Positions 8,936 to 19,804 of a stretch of DNA of 64,000 nucleotides are shown in pieces. The DNA comes from Afipia sp. GAS231 (GTDB taxonomy: Bacteria; Pseudomonadota; Alphaproteobacteria; Rhizobiales; Xanthobacteraceae), in assembly GCF_900103365.1 (NCBI RefSeq), contig NZ_LT629703.1, positions 6,558,501-6,622,500 on the forward strand. Direction: 5' to 3'. The notes under the pieces were generated by a model. That model ran no database searches and had not been told where the DNA came from. It worked only from the letters and a program-made list of their open reading frames with translations. The number at the start of each line of letters is the position of its first letter. Within the stretch, counting starts at the first letter, position 1. The position numbers and the translations under genes are program-made.

Positions 8936-9316
8936 CTACTTCTTGTCCAGTTCGGCGAACACTTCCTTGGCGTTACGGAAGGCGTCGACGCCCGCCGGCA
9001 CACCGCAATAGATCGCGACCTGCATGAACACTTCGCGGATTTCCTCGCGCGTGGCGCCGTTGGTCAGGGCGCCGCGGACGTGGGTCTTGAGTTCCTGCGG
9101 CCGGTTCAGCGCGCAGAGCATGGCGAGATTGAGAAAGCTGCGGGTCTTGTGGGTGAGGCCGTCACGGCCCCAGACGTAACCCCAGCAGTACTCGGTGGTG
9201 AGATCCTGCATCGGGCGGTTGAAGTCGTCGGCCGACGCGATCGCCTTGTCGACGAACGCGTCGCCGAGGACGCTTTTGCGGATCTGGAGGCCGCGATCGT
9301 AGGTGGTCTTGTCCAT
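8936..9316 (-). CDS. Carboxymuconolactone decarboxylase (CMD) family protein
   Basis: A 126-residue CMD-fold protein, the size of PcaC. It carries the family core 'EYCWGYVWGRDGLTHKTRS', 'LNRPQELKTHVRGALTNG' and 'REVFMQVAIYCGVPAG'. PcaC decarboxylates 4-carboxymuconolactone in protocatechuate breakdown, but many CMD proteins act on other substrates, and no other pca gene is nearby. A close paralogue lies at 19268-19645 on the other arm of the divergent cluster. The ATG at 9316 is preferred to a TTG at 9328. Confidence 0.9.
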   Translation of the reverse strand: MDKTTYDRGLQIRKSVLGDAFVDKAIASADDFNRPMQDLTTEYCWGYVWGRDGLTHKTRSFLNLAMLCALNRPQELKTHVRGALTNGATREEIREVFMQVAIYCGVPAGVDAFRNAKEVFAELDKK

Positions 9317-9336
9317 GAGAGAATCCAATCTTCAGT

Positions 9337-10572
9337 TCAGTTTTTGGGCCAGGACGGCTGCGCCAGCGCCAGTTGCGGAGGAAATACCGTGACCGGCACG
9401 CCGGCCTGCCACTGCACGATGGTCATGCCGGCGCCGACGCGGCGGCCTTTGTCGTCGAACTTGATTTCGCCGAGCGGATAATACTTGGAGGGGCCGGCAT
9501 CCATCGAGCGCAGGGCATCGGCGACCGCGACGCGGTCGGCCTTCCCAGATTTTTCGAGCGCGTCCTTGATCACCCACATGTCGCCATAGGTGGAAATCGC
9601 ATTCTGCGTCATCCACGGCTCCTTGTAGCGGGTCTTGAGTTCGGCGATCAGCGCCTCGTGGCCCTTGGCGCCCCAGCTCGCGACGCAGGTGAGGAGGCCC
9701 TGCAGCAATTCCGGGCTGACGGTCTGCAGCATGTCCGGCTCGGCGATCGCGATCCCGAACGAGATGGTCGGCAGCTTGCCTTGCCCGAGGCCGAACTCGT
9801 TCATCTTCTCCAGCAGCAGCTTGGCGTCGGAGATCACGGTCGGCAGGAAGAACAGCAAATCAGGCTTGGCCGATCGCAGCTTCTGCACCAGCGAGGTGGC
9901 GTCAGCGAGCGGTGGGGTGAAGGTTTCATCCACGATCAGTTGCAAGCCGTTCTCGGCGAGCAGGTCGTCGCGCATCGCCTTGGCGGATGATACCGACGCC
10001 GCGGTGTTGTCGGTGACGATCGCAACCGTCTTGGGCTTTTTGCCGGAAGCGGTTTCCGCCAGCTTGACGATCTGCGGCAGCGCCTGCCTGGCCTGCGATC
10101 CCGCCGTGGCCGAGGTCTGGAACACATATTTGAAGCCGCGATCGGTAATCTGGTCGGAGTAGGAGAGGGTCAGCACGGGAAGATTGGCCCGCTCCGTCAC
10201 TTCCGTCACAGCGAGCGTGAACGAACTCAGATAGGCGCCGCTCGCCGCCACCAGATCGGTTTCCTGGGCGACCATACGTTGCGCGGCGTTCTTGGCCTTC
10301 TCCGTCGTGTCGCCGGAGTCGAGCACGACCAATTTAAGTTTGGCGCCGCCGAGCGACTTGACGCCGCCCTGCGCGTTGATGTGATCCACCGCCATCTCGG
10401 CGCCCTCGCGCATCACCGTGCCCGGGCGCGCATACAGCCCGGAAATAGGGACCAGCAATCCGACCTTGACCTCGGAAGGTTGCTGGGCCCACGCGCGAGA
10501 AGCGATCAGGCCGGCGGACGCGCCGGCGAGCAGGCTGCGCCGCGTCAATGCGGCTTTGCTATTCTTGGTCAT
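9337..10572 (-). CDS. Branched-chain amino acid-type ABC transporter substrate-binding protein (copy 2)
   Basis: A 411-residue periplasmic type I binding protein. It opens with a Tat-like signal ('TRRSLLAGASAGLIASRAWAQ') and continues with the LivK-family start 'EVKVGLLVPISGLYARPG'. 'VDHINAQGGVKSLGGAKLKLVVLDSGDT' and 'PVLTLSYSD' are typical of the Peripla_BP_6 group. It binds a small ligand for the LivHMGF transporter just upstream. It is clearly homologous to the next gene along its whole length, so the pair arose by tandem duplication. Transporters of this group carry aromatic acids, amides or other catabolic substrates as well as amino acids. Confidence 0.93.
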   Translation of the reverse strand: MTKNSKAALTRRSLLAGASAGLIASRAWAQQPSEVKVGLLVPISGLYARPGTVMREGAEMAVDHINAQGGVKSLGGAKLKLVVLDSGDTTEKAKNAAQRMVAQETDLVAASGAYLSSFTLAVTEVTERANLPVLTLSYSDQITDRGFKYVFQTSATAGSQARQALPQIVKLAETASGKKPKTVAIVTDNTAASVSSAKAMRDDLLAENGLQLIVDETFTPPLADATSLVQKLRSAKPDLLFFLPTVISDAKLLLEKMNEFGLGQGKLPTISFGIAIAEPDMLQTVSPELLQGLLTCVASWGAKGHEALIAELKTRYKEPWMTQNAISTYGDMWVIKDALEKSGKADRVAVADALRSMDAGPSKYYPLGEIKFDDKGRRVGAGMTIVQWQAGVPVTVFPPQLALAQPSWPKN

Positions 10573-10610
10573 GAACGGTCCTCCCCAATATTTTTTGAGA
10601 CGCGATACGC

Positions 10611-11858
10611 TTAAGCCTTCTTCGGCCAGAACGGCGAGGACTGCGCGAGGTCGGACGGGTACACGGTGACCGGCACGCCGTTCTGCCACTGCACGATCAC
10701 GACGCCGGCGCCGACACGCCGGCCCTTTTCGTCGAACTTCAACTGGCCGCCCGGATAGTATTTCGCCGGCCCGCCATCCATGGTGCGGAAGGCGTCGGCG
10801 ACGGCGAGGCGGTCGGCCTTGCCGGCCTTCTCGAGTGCGGCCTTCATCAGCCACATGTCGCCATAGGTCGAGATCACGTTTTGCGTCGCCCATGGCTCTT
10901 TGTACTTGGCCTTGAGTTCGGCGATGATGTCCTCGTGTCCTTTGCAGCCCCAGTTGGCGACGATGGTCATGATGCCCTGGACGACTTCCGGCGTGACGCT
11001 TTGCAGCATGTCCGGCTCGGCAACGGTGATGCTGAAGGACACGGTCGGGATCTTGCCCTGTCCGAGACCGAACTCGTTGATCTTCTCGAGGCCGAGCTTG
11101 GCGTCGGAAACCGCGTTCGGCATGAACAGCAGCAGATCCGGCTTGGCTGCCCTCACTTTCTGGATCAGCGGCGTGGCGTCGGAGAGCGGCGGGGTCCAGA
11201 CTTCCTCGACCACGAGCTGAAGGCCCTCCTGCACCAGCAGTTTTTCCTTGAGCGCCTTGGCGGTGGCAACCGAGGTCGCGGTGTTGTCCATCAGCATCGC
11301 CACCGTCTTCGGGCGCTTGCCGGCGGCCTTTTCGGCGAGCTTCATCAGTTCGGGCAGGCCGAGCTGCGATTGCACGCTGGCGGGCGCTGCTGTCTGGAAG
11401 ATGAACTTGAAGCCACGGTCGGTCAGCAGGTCCGAATAGGACAGCGTGAGGACGGGCAGTTCAGCGCGCTCGGTCACTTCGGTTACCGCCAGCGTGAACG
11501 ACGAGAGGTAAGCGCCGGTGGCAGCCACGAGATCGGTTTCCTGCGCGACCATGCGCTGGGCGGCGTTCTTGGCCTTCTCCGTGGTGTCGCCGCAATCGAT
11601 CACGACAAGCTTCATCTTGGCGCCGCCGAGCGCCTTGATGCCGCCCTGCGCGTTGATGTGCTCGATGCCCATCTCGGCGCCCATCTTCATCACCTGGCCC
11701 GGCCTCGTGTAGATGCCGGACAGCGGCACGATCAGGCCCACTTTGACTTCGGCCGGCGTTTGCGCCCGCGCCACCGACGACAGGCCGATCGCGGCCGCGC
11801 CTGTCAGTACGGTTCGACGCGTCAGTGAGGTCTTCGAGTTCTTCTTGCCCTGGCTCAT
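10611..11858 (-). CDS. Branched-chain amino acid-type ABC transporter substrate-binding protein (copy 1)
   Basis: A 415-residue paralogue of the adjacent binding protein, with signal 'TRRTVLTGAAAIGLSSVARAQ' and mature start 'EVKVGLIVPLSGIYTRPG'. The two share blocks such as 'AKNAAQRMVAQETDLVAA', 'GAYLSSFTLAVTEVTERA' and 'ISTYGDMW', but differ across much of the ligand lobe, which suggests related but distinct ligands. It lies 36 bases downstream of the LivF gene, in the same operon. Confidence 0.93.
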   Translation of the reverse strand: MSQGKKNSKTSLTRRTVLTGAAAIGLSSVARAQTPAEVKVGLIVPLSGIYTRPGQVMKMGAEMGIEHINAQGGIKALGGAKMKLVVIDCGDTTEKAKNAAQRMVAQETDLVAATGAYLSSFTLAVTEVTERAELPVLTLSYSDLLTDRGFKFIFQTAAPASVQSQLGLPELMKLAEKAAGKRPKTVAMLMDNTATSVATAKALKEKLLVQEGLQLVVEEVWTPPLSDATPLIQKVRAAKPDLLLFMPNAVSDAKLGLEKINEFGLGQGKIPTVSFSITVAEPDMLQSVTPEVVQGIMTIVANWGCKGHEDIIAELKAKYKEPWATQNVISTYGDMWLMKAALEKAGKADRLAVADAFRTMDGGPAKYYPGGQLKFDEKGRRVGAGVVIVQWQNGVPVTVYPSDLAQSSPFWPKKA

Positions 11859-11894
11859 CTTATTCCTCCCGATAATGTTGTTGATCGTTGTTGG

Positions 11895-12588
11895 TTACAT
11901 GCCGAGGTAGGCTTTGCGGACGCGGTCGTCGGCCCGCAGGGTCTGGTTGTTGCCTTCAAGCGCGACGCGGCCGGCTTCGAGCACGTAGCCGTGGTCGGCG
12001 GATTCAAGCGCTTCCGCCACGCGCTGCTCGACCAGCAGGATGGTCAGGTTCGATTGCTTGCGGATTTCGATCAGCCGCTCGAAGATGAAATCCGCGATCG
12101 CGGGCGCGAGGCCCATCGAGGGTTCGTCCAGCATCAAGAGTTTTGGCGAGGAGGCGAGGCCGCGACCGATCGCCAGCATCTGCTGCTGTCCACCGGATAG
12201 CGTGCCCGCGAACTGCGTGCGGCGCTCGGCGAGAATAGGCAGCCACTCGAAGATGCGCTCGATGTTGTGTTTCCAGTCGCGCCGGCCGGCTGCGGTGACC
12301 GCGCCCATTTCGAGATTTTCCATCACGGTCAGCGACGGAAACACCTGGCGACCTTCGGGAACATGGGCGATGCCCAGATGCGCGCGTTGCGCCGGCCGGA
12401 TCGAGAGCAGGTCGTGGTCTTCGAAAGTGATCGCCCCCGCGCTCGGGCGCACGATGCCGGAAATGGTCTTGAACAGCGTGGTCTTGCCGGCGCCGTTCGG
12501 GCCGACGATGGCGACGAACTGGCCCTGTTCGACCTTGATCGAGACGCCGTTCAGCACGGGAATCGCGGAATAGCCGGCGGTGAGCCCC

Positions 12589-12602
<14 letters not shown>
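11895..12602 (-). CDS. livF: ABC transporter ATP-binding protein, LivF type
   Basis: A 235-residue ATPase of the branched-chain amino acid transporter family. Walker A is 'GPNGAGKTTL', the signature 'LSGGQQQMLAIGRGL', and Walker B 'LLMLDEPSMGL' with the switch His later in the chain. The length and the C-terminal 'VRKAYLGM' are typical of LivF. It would pair with the LivG domain of the upstream fusion, whose 3' end it overlaps by 14 bases, a sign of translational coupling. Confidence 0.95.
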
Positions 12603-14370
<1,768 letters not shown>

Positions 14371-14372
14371 CG

Positions 14373-15323
14373 TCACGTCCTCTCGACCATGCGCCCGAAG
14401 AAACCTTGCGGGCGGAAGAAGATGATCAGGAGGAAGACGACGAAGATCGCGGCATTCTGCAACTGCGTCGGCAGGATCAGCGTCGACATCTGCTGCACCA
14501 GGCCAATGGTCATGCCGCCCCAGAACGCGCCGATGATGCTGCCCATGCCGCCGAGCACGACACCGGCATACATGACGATGACATATTCGACGCCGACGAA
14601 GGGGTGGAACGGATAGTTGGTGGCGAGCAGGCCGCCCGCGATCGCGGTGATGCCGGTGCCGAGCGCGAACGCGATGCGATGGGCGCGGTCGACGTCGATG
14701 CCCATATAGGTGGCCGCGGTCGGGTTGTCGGCGGCGGCGCGCAGCGATTTTCCGACCTGCGAGCGTGTGATCAACAGCGTCAGCAGCAACATCGTCACCA
14801 ATGAGACCACGGCATCGATGCCGCGCGCCTTGTTGACGAAGACGCTGATATCGCCAAGCAGCGGCCCGAGTTCCCATGCCGAACTCGACAGCGGCGTCCG
14901 GATCGAGGCCAATACCGAACCGAACACCAGCAGGCCGCCGTTCTGCAGGATCAGCGCGATCCCCAGCGTCAGGATGAGCTGGGCGTAATGGCCGTCGCCT
15001 TCGAGCGAAGAGGTGCGCGTGCCCGATACGCGCGAGATCAAGGCGAGGTGGACGGCATAGCCGAAGGCGGCGAGCACCGGTCCGGCCAGCAGGATCGCGA
15101 TGAACGGCCCAAACGTGTTGCCGAAGGTGGCCTGCACGCCGAGTGCGGTGAAGAAATAGAATGCCGCATACATGCCGAGCATCATGAAATCGCCCTGGGC
15201 GAAGTTGATGACCCGCATGACGCCGAAGATCAGCCCGAGGCCGACGCACATCAGGCCATAGACCGCGCCGATCAGGAGGCCGGCGGACAACGCCTGCAGG
15301 AAGGTTTCCAGTGCCTGGTTCAC
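14373..15323 (-). CDS. livH: ABC transporter permease, LivH type
   Basis: A 316-residue inner-membrane permease. The N-terminal block 'GLLIGAVYGLMCVGLGLIFGVMRVINFAQGDFMMLG' is split here only for description and is diagnostic of LivH. Later motifs include 'VERT' at the end and 'YVIVMYAGVVLGGMGSIIGA'. The start is taken as the GTG at 15323 ('VNQALETFLQAL'). No ATG exists between it and the PrpD gene end in a sensible position, and the family begins just there. Confidence 0.9.
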   Translation of the reverse strand: MNQALETFLQALSAGLLIGAVYGLMCVGLGLIFGVMRVINFAQGDFMMLGMYAAFYFFTALGVQATFGNTFGPFIAILLAGPVLAAFGYAVHLALISRVSGTRTSSLEGDGHYAQLILTLGIALILQNGGLLVFGSVLASIRTPLSSSAWELGPLLGDISVFVNKARGIDAVVSLVTMLLLTLLITRSQVGKSLRAAADNPTAATYMGIDVDRAHRIAFALGTGITAIAGGLLATNYPFHPFVGVEYVIVMYAGVVLGGMGSIIGAFWGGMTIGLVQQMSTLILPTQLQNAAIFVVFLLIIFFRPQGFFGRMVERT

Positions 15324-15378
15324 CGGCGGCCTCCCGCCGTCTTCGGGTCGGACATGACGTTCCCCATTTTCTGTTTGT

Positions 15379-16776
15379 TCATGACGCAGGCCGCAAGCGT
15401 TGTTCGGCCGGTTCAAGCCGGCACTGGGTCGCGATGGCGCCGCTGTTCGAAAGCCCAGCGCAACTCTCGACCAGTTCTTCCAGACGCAGCGCGCGGCGTT
15501 CGCCGATAGCGTCCGTGGCGGCGAGCCGGAATCGGGCGCGGATTTCCGCCGGCGTCGCGGCAATGACATTGTCGAGGTGCTGGCGGACGGTTTTGCCGTT
15601 GCGCAGGGCGACGACAACCTCGGCGCCCTGGTTCGCCGGGAAGGCGGCAGTGAGTCCTGCCTCGCTTTGCAGGTCGGTGGTTGCGACGAGGCGGAGAATT
15701 TTGCGATCGCCGATATCAGCGTAATTGTCCTCTTCGAGCGCACTGCGTGCCAGCACGGCGGCGACGCTGAAGGGAATGCTCATCTTGGCTTGCAGCGCGT
15801 TGTGAAACGGCCCCGTGGAATCGCAGCCGGGGTAGCGGGCCGCGGCTTCGGGGACACGGATCGAAACCGTCGCGATGTCGTCCGACGTCCCGATCTCGCG
15901 CGCGACGCGCAAGGCGGCCTGCGCCGCGGTCTGCGCGAAATTGCAGGCGGGCGCCGGCTTGTTGTAGACGGCCATGATTTCCGGCCGGTCACCGGCAAAC
16001 AACCGGACCGCGGCGGGAGCAGGCTGGCGGCGGAAGGCGGCGAACAGTCCGGCTTCGCCTTCGAGGATGGTTTCGGAGGCCAGCGCACCGGCCTCGGCCA
16101 GCTCGATTGCGGCAATCGCGTTGCGTGCGGCGAATCCCGGATGAAAATACATCTCGGAGCCGCCGGCGCGCGGCCATTCGTTCAGGCCAGACGAGGTATT
16201 GGCCGCAATGGCGATCGCGCTGGTGGCGGCGTCCTCAGTCAGACCGAGCGCGTAACTTCCGGCGAGCGCGGCGCCGAGCGGTGCCACCAGCCCGGTCGGC
16301 CGATACAGGCGGGCGAGATCAGCATTGAAGAGCGCGCGGCCGATCTGCGCGCCGGTTTCATAGCCGATGATCGCGGCGGCAAGGAGCCTCGCGCCTGATA
16401 GCGTCGTCCGCTCCGACAAAGCGAGCAGGGTCGGCCAGATCACCACGCCATGATGGCAGATGCTGGCGGCATGCATGTCTTCGCGCACCAGGCCGTGGCC
16501 CATGGTGGCATTGGCGAAGGCCGCGTCGCCCGGCGTTGCCAGTCTGCCCGTGCCGACGATGTTTGCACCGTGGTTGACTTCGCCCGCGATGCCGATCGCC
16601 TGGCGGCTCCACGGATGGTTTCGCGCCTCGAAGGCGCAGGAGAGAAAATCCAGCAGGCAGATTTTCGCTTTGGCGATGACATCCGCATCGAAACGGCCGA
16701 GATTGACGGCAAGCGCGGCGCGGGCCAGCGCTCGCGCCATCGAGATCTCGTCTGCTCCGCCGGCCCGGATCGTCAT
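15379..16776 (-). CDS. MmgE/PrpD family protein (copy 1)
   Basis: A 465-residue MmgE/PrpD-fold protein. Family features include 'RAALAVNLGRFDADVIAKAK' near the N-terminus, 'FANATMGHGLVREDMHAAS', which corresponds to the conserved 'HxxDxDD' region but is altered here, and 'KPAPACNFAQTAAQAAL'. PrpD is 2-methylcitrate dehydratase, and other members act on cis-aconitate/itaconate-like or unknown substrates, so the exact reaction is open. It precedes livH by 55 bases on the same strand. A second, diverged PrpD lies on the opposite strand at 17882-19225. The start at 16776 (MTIRAGGADE) is chosen over a longer open frame that overlaps the upstream gene. Confidence 0.88.
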   Translation of the reverse strand: MTIRAGGADEISMARALARAALAVNLGRFDADVIAKAKICLLDFLSCAFEARNHPWSRQAIGIAGEVNHGANIVGTGRLATPGDAAFANATMGHGLVREDMHAASICHHGVVIWPTLLALSERTTLSGARLLAAAIIGYETGAQIGRALFNADLARLYRPTGLVAPLGAALAGSYALGLTEDAATSAIAIAANTSSGLNEWPRAGGSEMYFHPGFAARNAIAAIELAEAGALASETILEGEAGLFAAFRRQPAPAAVRLFAGDRPEIMAVYNKPAPACNFAQTAAQAALRVAREIGTSDDIATVSIRVPEAAARYPGCDSTGPFHNALQAKMSIPFSVAAVLARSALEEDNYADIGDRKILRLVATTDLQSEAGLTAAFPANQGAEVVVALRNGKTVRQHLDNVIAATPAEIRARFRLAATDAIGERRALRLEELVESCAGLSNSGAIATQCRLEPAEQRLRPAS

Positions 16777-16811
16777 GGCAATCGCGCTTCCCTGTGGTCT
16801 CTCCCCGCGTC

Positions 16812-17705
16812 TCAGCCGCGCATTTCGACGCCGGCCCATTCCTCCAGCACTTTTGCGATCGAGGTGAAGTCGGACGACGCGCCAAATTTGGCGTTGGTGA
16901 TGGCCAGCATCTGCCGGACCGCCGCGCCGCAGACCATCGGCACCCCCATCGCCTCGGCCTCGTCGACACAGAGCCGCACGTCCTTGTAGGAGAGGCCGGT
17001 GGTGAAGCCGAAATCGAAGGTGCCGGGCAGCACGGCGCGGGGAAATTTGTCCTCGGACGCGCTGTTGCGTCCGCTGCTGGCGTTGATGATGTCGATCAGG
17101 ACCTTGGCGTTGACGCCGCCCTTGACGCCCATCGCCACCGCCTCTGACGTGATGACGAGTGCGGCTGCCGCCATCAGGTTGTTGGCGAGTTTGGCGGTCT
17201 GCGCCGTGCCGGGTTGGTCGCCGGTGTAAAACAGCTTGCCGAAATGCTTCAGGATCGGCTCGACCCTGTCGTAGGTCGCCTTCGGGCACGACACCATCAC
17301 CGCAAGCGTACCGTTCACGGCGCCCTTGATGCCGCCGCTGACGGGCGCATCGACCAGCGTGATCTTCCGCGCCTCGAATCCCTTGGCGATCAATTTGGCG
17401 GCGCCGGGGCCAGTGGTCGACAGGTCGATCAGCACGCTGGCGCGGTTTCCGGCAACGATTCCATCCGGTCCGAGCGCGACAGCCTTGACGATGTCGGGCG
17501 TCGGCAGGCTCGCCAGCACGATATCCGCGCTCGACGCCACCTCGGCCGGCGACTTCGCCAGCCGCGCGCCGCGCGCCACCAGCGCCTTGGTCGCCTCGGG
17601 CTGCGCATCGTAGATGCAGAGCGAATAGCCGGCATCGAGCAGGCGCCCGGCCATCGGTCCGCCCATGCGGCCCGTTCCGACAAAGCCGATTGTTTCTCCT
17701 GCCAT
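16812..17705 (-). CDS. NAD(P)-dependent beta-hydroxyacid dehydrogenase (3-hydroxyisobutyrate dehydrogenase family)
   Basis: A 297-residue dehydrogenase. The N-terminal cofactor motif is 'GFVGTGRMGGPMAGRLLDAG'. The substrate-binding block is 'DAPVSGGIKGAVNGTLAVMV', and the catalytic lysine lies in 'TAKLANNLMAAAAL'. These are the three hallmark motifs of the family, which includes 3-hydroxyisobutyrate dehydrogenase and tartronate semialdehyde reductase. The substrate here is not determined. It is the first gene of the long minus-strand cluster, directly after the divergent promoter. Confidence 0.92.
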   Translation of the reverse strand: MAGETIGFVGTGRMGGPMAGRLLDAGYSLCIYDAQPEATKALVARGARLAKSPAEVASSADIVLASLPTPDIVKAVALGPDGIVAGNRASVLIDLSTTGPGAAKLIAKGFEARKITLVDAPVSGGIKGAVNGTLAVMVSCPKATYDRVEPILKHFGKLFYTGDQPGTAQTAKLANNLMAAAALVITSEAVAMGVKGGVNAKVLIDIINASSGRNSASEDKFPRAVLPGTFDFGFTTGLSYKDVRLCVDEAEAMGVPMVCGAAVRQMLAITNAKFGASSDFTSIAKVLEEWAGVEMRG

Positions 17706-17770
17706 GGTCCACTCCCTGTGGCGCCCGTCTGCCGGGCGTCTTGTTGTGATGGGCCGGGGTCCGGCCGCGT

Positions 17771-17816
17771 TTGACCAAATGTCCAGATTGTCAGTTAATC
17801 TGTCAAGCATAAGATT
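17771..17816. promoter_or_regulatory. Divergent promoter region with a 19-base palindrome, candidate GntR operator
   Basis: The 176 bases between the two divergent arms contain TTGTCAGTTAATCTGTCAA at 17788-17806, an imperfect palindrome (TTGWCAG and CTGWCAA arms). On the plus strand TTGTCA and TAAGAT are spaced by 16 bases. On the minus strand TTGACA lies within the same palindrome, so a bound repressor could block both promoters. Assignment to the GntR protein at 7288-8004 is inference. Confidence 0.45.
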
Positions 17817-17881
17817 CTTGTCGACACGTCGCGGCGCGCCGGAATAAGATTGGAAAAACAAGAGACCGGGGAACTCGCTCA

Positions 17882-19225
17882 GTGCGGCAAGATGAAGCGC
17901 AAGGTGCCGCCACAACGTTTGCCGATTTCGTTGCCGGCACGGTGTGGGAAGATGTCGCCGCACAGGAACACGAAGCGAAACGTTCGATCCTGAACTTCTT
18001 TGCGACCGCGCTCGGCTCGTCCTACGACCCGGCGGTTGTCGTCGCGTTGAAGACATTGCTGCCGTTCAGCGGCGCCGCGACCTCGACGGTCATCGGCCGG
18101 CCGGAACGGCTCGATGCGATGGCGGCGGCGTTCGTCAACGCGATTTCGGCCAACCTGCTCGATTTCGACGATACCCATCTGGATACGATCATTCATCCGG
18201 CCGCACCCGTGGCCGCGCCGGTGCTGGCATTGGCGCAGGCGCGGGGATTTTCGGGGCAGGCGGTCCTCACGGCTTTCATTCTCGGCGTCGAGGTCGAATG
18301 CCGCGTCGGCAACGCGGTGTCGCCCGGGCACTATGCGCGCGGCTGGCACATCACCTCGACCTGCGGCGTGTTCGGCGCGGCGGCAGCCTGCGCGAAACTG
18401 CTCGGGCTTTCGGCGGCGCAGATTTCAAACGCGATCGGAATTGCGGCGAGCCAGTCGGCAGGGATCGTCGAAAATCTCCCGAGTGCGGCCAAGAATGTCA
18501 GCGTCGGCAATGCCGCCCGCAACGGCTTGTTTGCGGCGCTGCTTGCATCCAACGGCTATTCGGCATCGCCCCAAGCGATCGAAGGCCCGCTCGGCTGGGC
18601 CCGCGCCATGGGCGACGTGCCTGATCTCGGAAAGCTGACCGGCGGTCTCGGCAAGAGCTGGGAGATCGCCAAGAATACCTACAAGCCCTATCCGGCGGGC
18701 ATCGTGTTCCATTCGGTGATCGACGCCTGCTTCAAATTGCGAAACAGACTCGACCGGCGCATCGACCATATCGCTGATATCACGGTGCGGGGTTCCGCGC
18801 TGCTGCTGGCGCGCGGGGACCGGCCGGTTCACAACGAACGCGACGCACGGGTCAGTATTCATCACTGCGTCGCCTGCGCGCTGTTGCTGGGCGCCGCCGG
18901 CGTCATCGAATTTTCGGAAGCGGTCGTATTCCGACCCGACATCGTCGCGCTGCGTGGGAAGGTCAAGGCGGTGCATGACGCATCGCTCCCCGACGGTGCC
19001 GCGCGCGTCACCATCCGCCTGGCGTCAGGAGAGACGCTCGACGAGATCGTCATGGCAGCCAAGGGCAGTCTCGCCGATCCGCTGACCGATCGCGATATCG
19101 AGGCGAAGCTGCGCGAAGGCGCGCGGCTGGGGGGCACCGATTGGGATACCGAACGCGTGATCGACGCTGTCTGGAATCTCGATACACTGACCGACGTCTC
19201 GGACCTGATGGGAGCGCACGGTTGA
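17882..19225 (+). CDS. MmgE/PrpD family protein (copy 2)
   Basis: A 447-residue MmgE/PrpD protein, transcribed away from copy 1. It shows the standard 'NLLDFDDTHLDTIIHPAAPVAAP' region, including the conserved Asp-rich and His elements that are altered in copy 1. 'HITSTCGVFGAAAACAKLLGLS' and 'KPYPAGIVFHSVIDAC' are also typical. The reaction is likely hydration, dehydration or isomerisation of a small polycarboxylate, but unknown. The GTG start at 17882 has GGGGAA about 8 bases upstream. It is followed 42 bases later by the second CMD gene. Confidence 0.88.
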   Translation: MRQDEAQGAATTFADFVAGTVWEDVAAQEHEAKRSILNFFATALGSSYDPAVVVALKTLLPFSGAATSTVIGRPERLDAMAAAFVNAISANLLDFDDTHLDTIIHPAAPVAAPVLALAQARGFSGQAVLTAFILGVEVECRVGNAVSPGHYARGWHITSTCGVFGAAAACAKLLGLSAAQISNAIGIAASQSAGIVENLPSAAKNVSVGNAARNGLFAALLASNGYSASPQAIEGPLGWARAMGDVPDLGKLTGGLGKSWEIAKNTYKPYPAGIVFHSVIDACFKLRNRLDRRIDHIADITVRGSALLLARGDRPVHNERDARVSIHHCVACALLLGAAGVIEFSEAVVFRPDIVALRGKVKAVHDASLPDGAARVTIRLASGETLDEIVMAAKGSLADPLTDRDIEAKLREGARLGGTDWDTERVIDAVWNLDTLTDVSDLMGAHG

Positions 19226-19267
19226 ACGCGCGTTCTTGAAAGCAGCAATCAAACGAAAGGAAAAGCG

Positions 19268-19645
19268 ATGAGCGAATTGTTCGACAAGGGATTGAAGGTC
19301 CGCAAGGAAGTGCTCGGCGAGGATTACGTCAACAAGTCGATCGCCGGCGCCGACGAATTCACCCGCACCATGGCGGAATGGTCGACCGAGTTCTGCTGGG
19401 GCGCGTTGTGGACCCGCCCGGGTCTCGATCGCCGCACCCGCAGCATCGTCAACCTGGCGATGCTCGGCGCGCTGGGGCGGCCCCATGAATTGAAACTGCA
19501 CGTCAAGGGCGCGCTCAAGAACGGCGTCACCAAGGACGAGATCAAGGAGATCCTGCTTCAGGTCGGCGTCTATTGCGGCATCCCGTCCGGCATCGATGCC
19601 TTCCGGAATGCGCGCGAGGCCTTCAACGAAGTTGAGGGCAAGTGA
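19268..19645 (+). CDS. Carboxymuconolactone decarboxylase (CMD) family protein (copy 2)
   Basis: A 125-residue paralogue of the CMD protein at 8936-9316, sharing 'ELKLHVKGALKNG' (ELKTHVRGALTNG there) and 'QVGVYCGIPSGIDAFRNA'. The spacing and a clear AAAGGAAA Shine-Dalgarno place it in one operon with the PrpD gene upstream. Having one PrpD and one CMD gene on each divergent arm suggests that the arms handle parallel or successive intermediates. Confidence 0.92.
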   Translation: MSELFDKGLKVRKEVLGEDYVNKSIAGADEFTRTMAEWSTEFCWGALWTRPGLDRRTRSIVNLAMLGALGRPHELKLHVKGALKNGVTKDEIKEILLQVGVYCGIPSGIDAFRNAREAFNEVEGK

Positions 19646-19663
19646 CGCAGCCGGCGGCTGCGT
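19645..19663 (+). terminator. Hairpin after CMD copy 2
   Basis: ACGCAGCC and GGCTGCGT flank a GGC loop and begin at the last base of the stop codon. The 8-bp stem is perfect but no long T-run follows, so it is a weak or processing-type terminator between the CMD gene and the convergent TetR gene. Confidence 0.45.
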
Positions 19664-19804
19664 TGCTACCCTAGCCAACCGGGCCAGATCGCGAGGCGGC
19701 TTGCCGGCCATTGGCTAAATTGCCGGACGTCACCGCCGTCGATATCGCACCCGGCACCGCGCGGCGAGCATTCCCGGAGACCGATTTGCGAACGAACGCG
19801 ACCG

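Noticed and set aside
8936..9316. Calling this pcaC (protocatechuate pathway)
   Set aside because: No other pca gene is present in the window; CMD proteins are functionally diverse.
17882..19225. Assigning prpD (2-methylcitrate dehydratase) as the function of either MmgE/PrpD gene
   Set aside because: There is no prpB or prpC nearby, and the family has several different activities.
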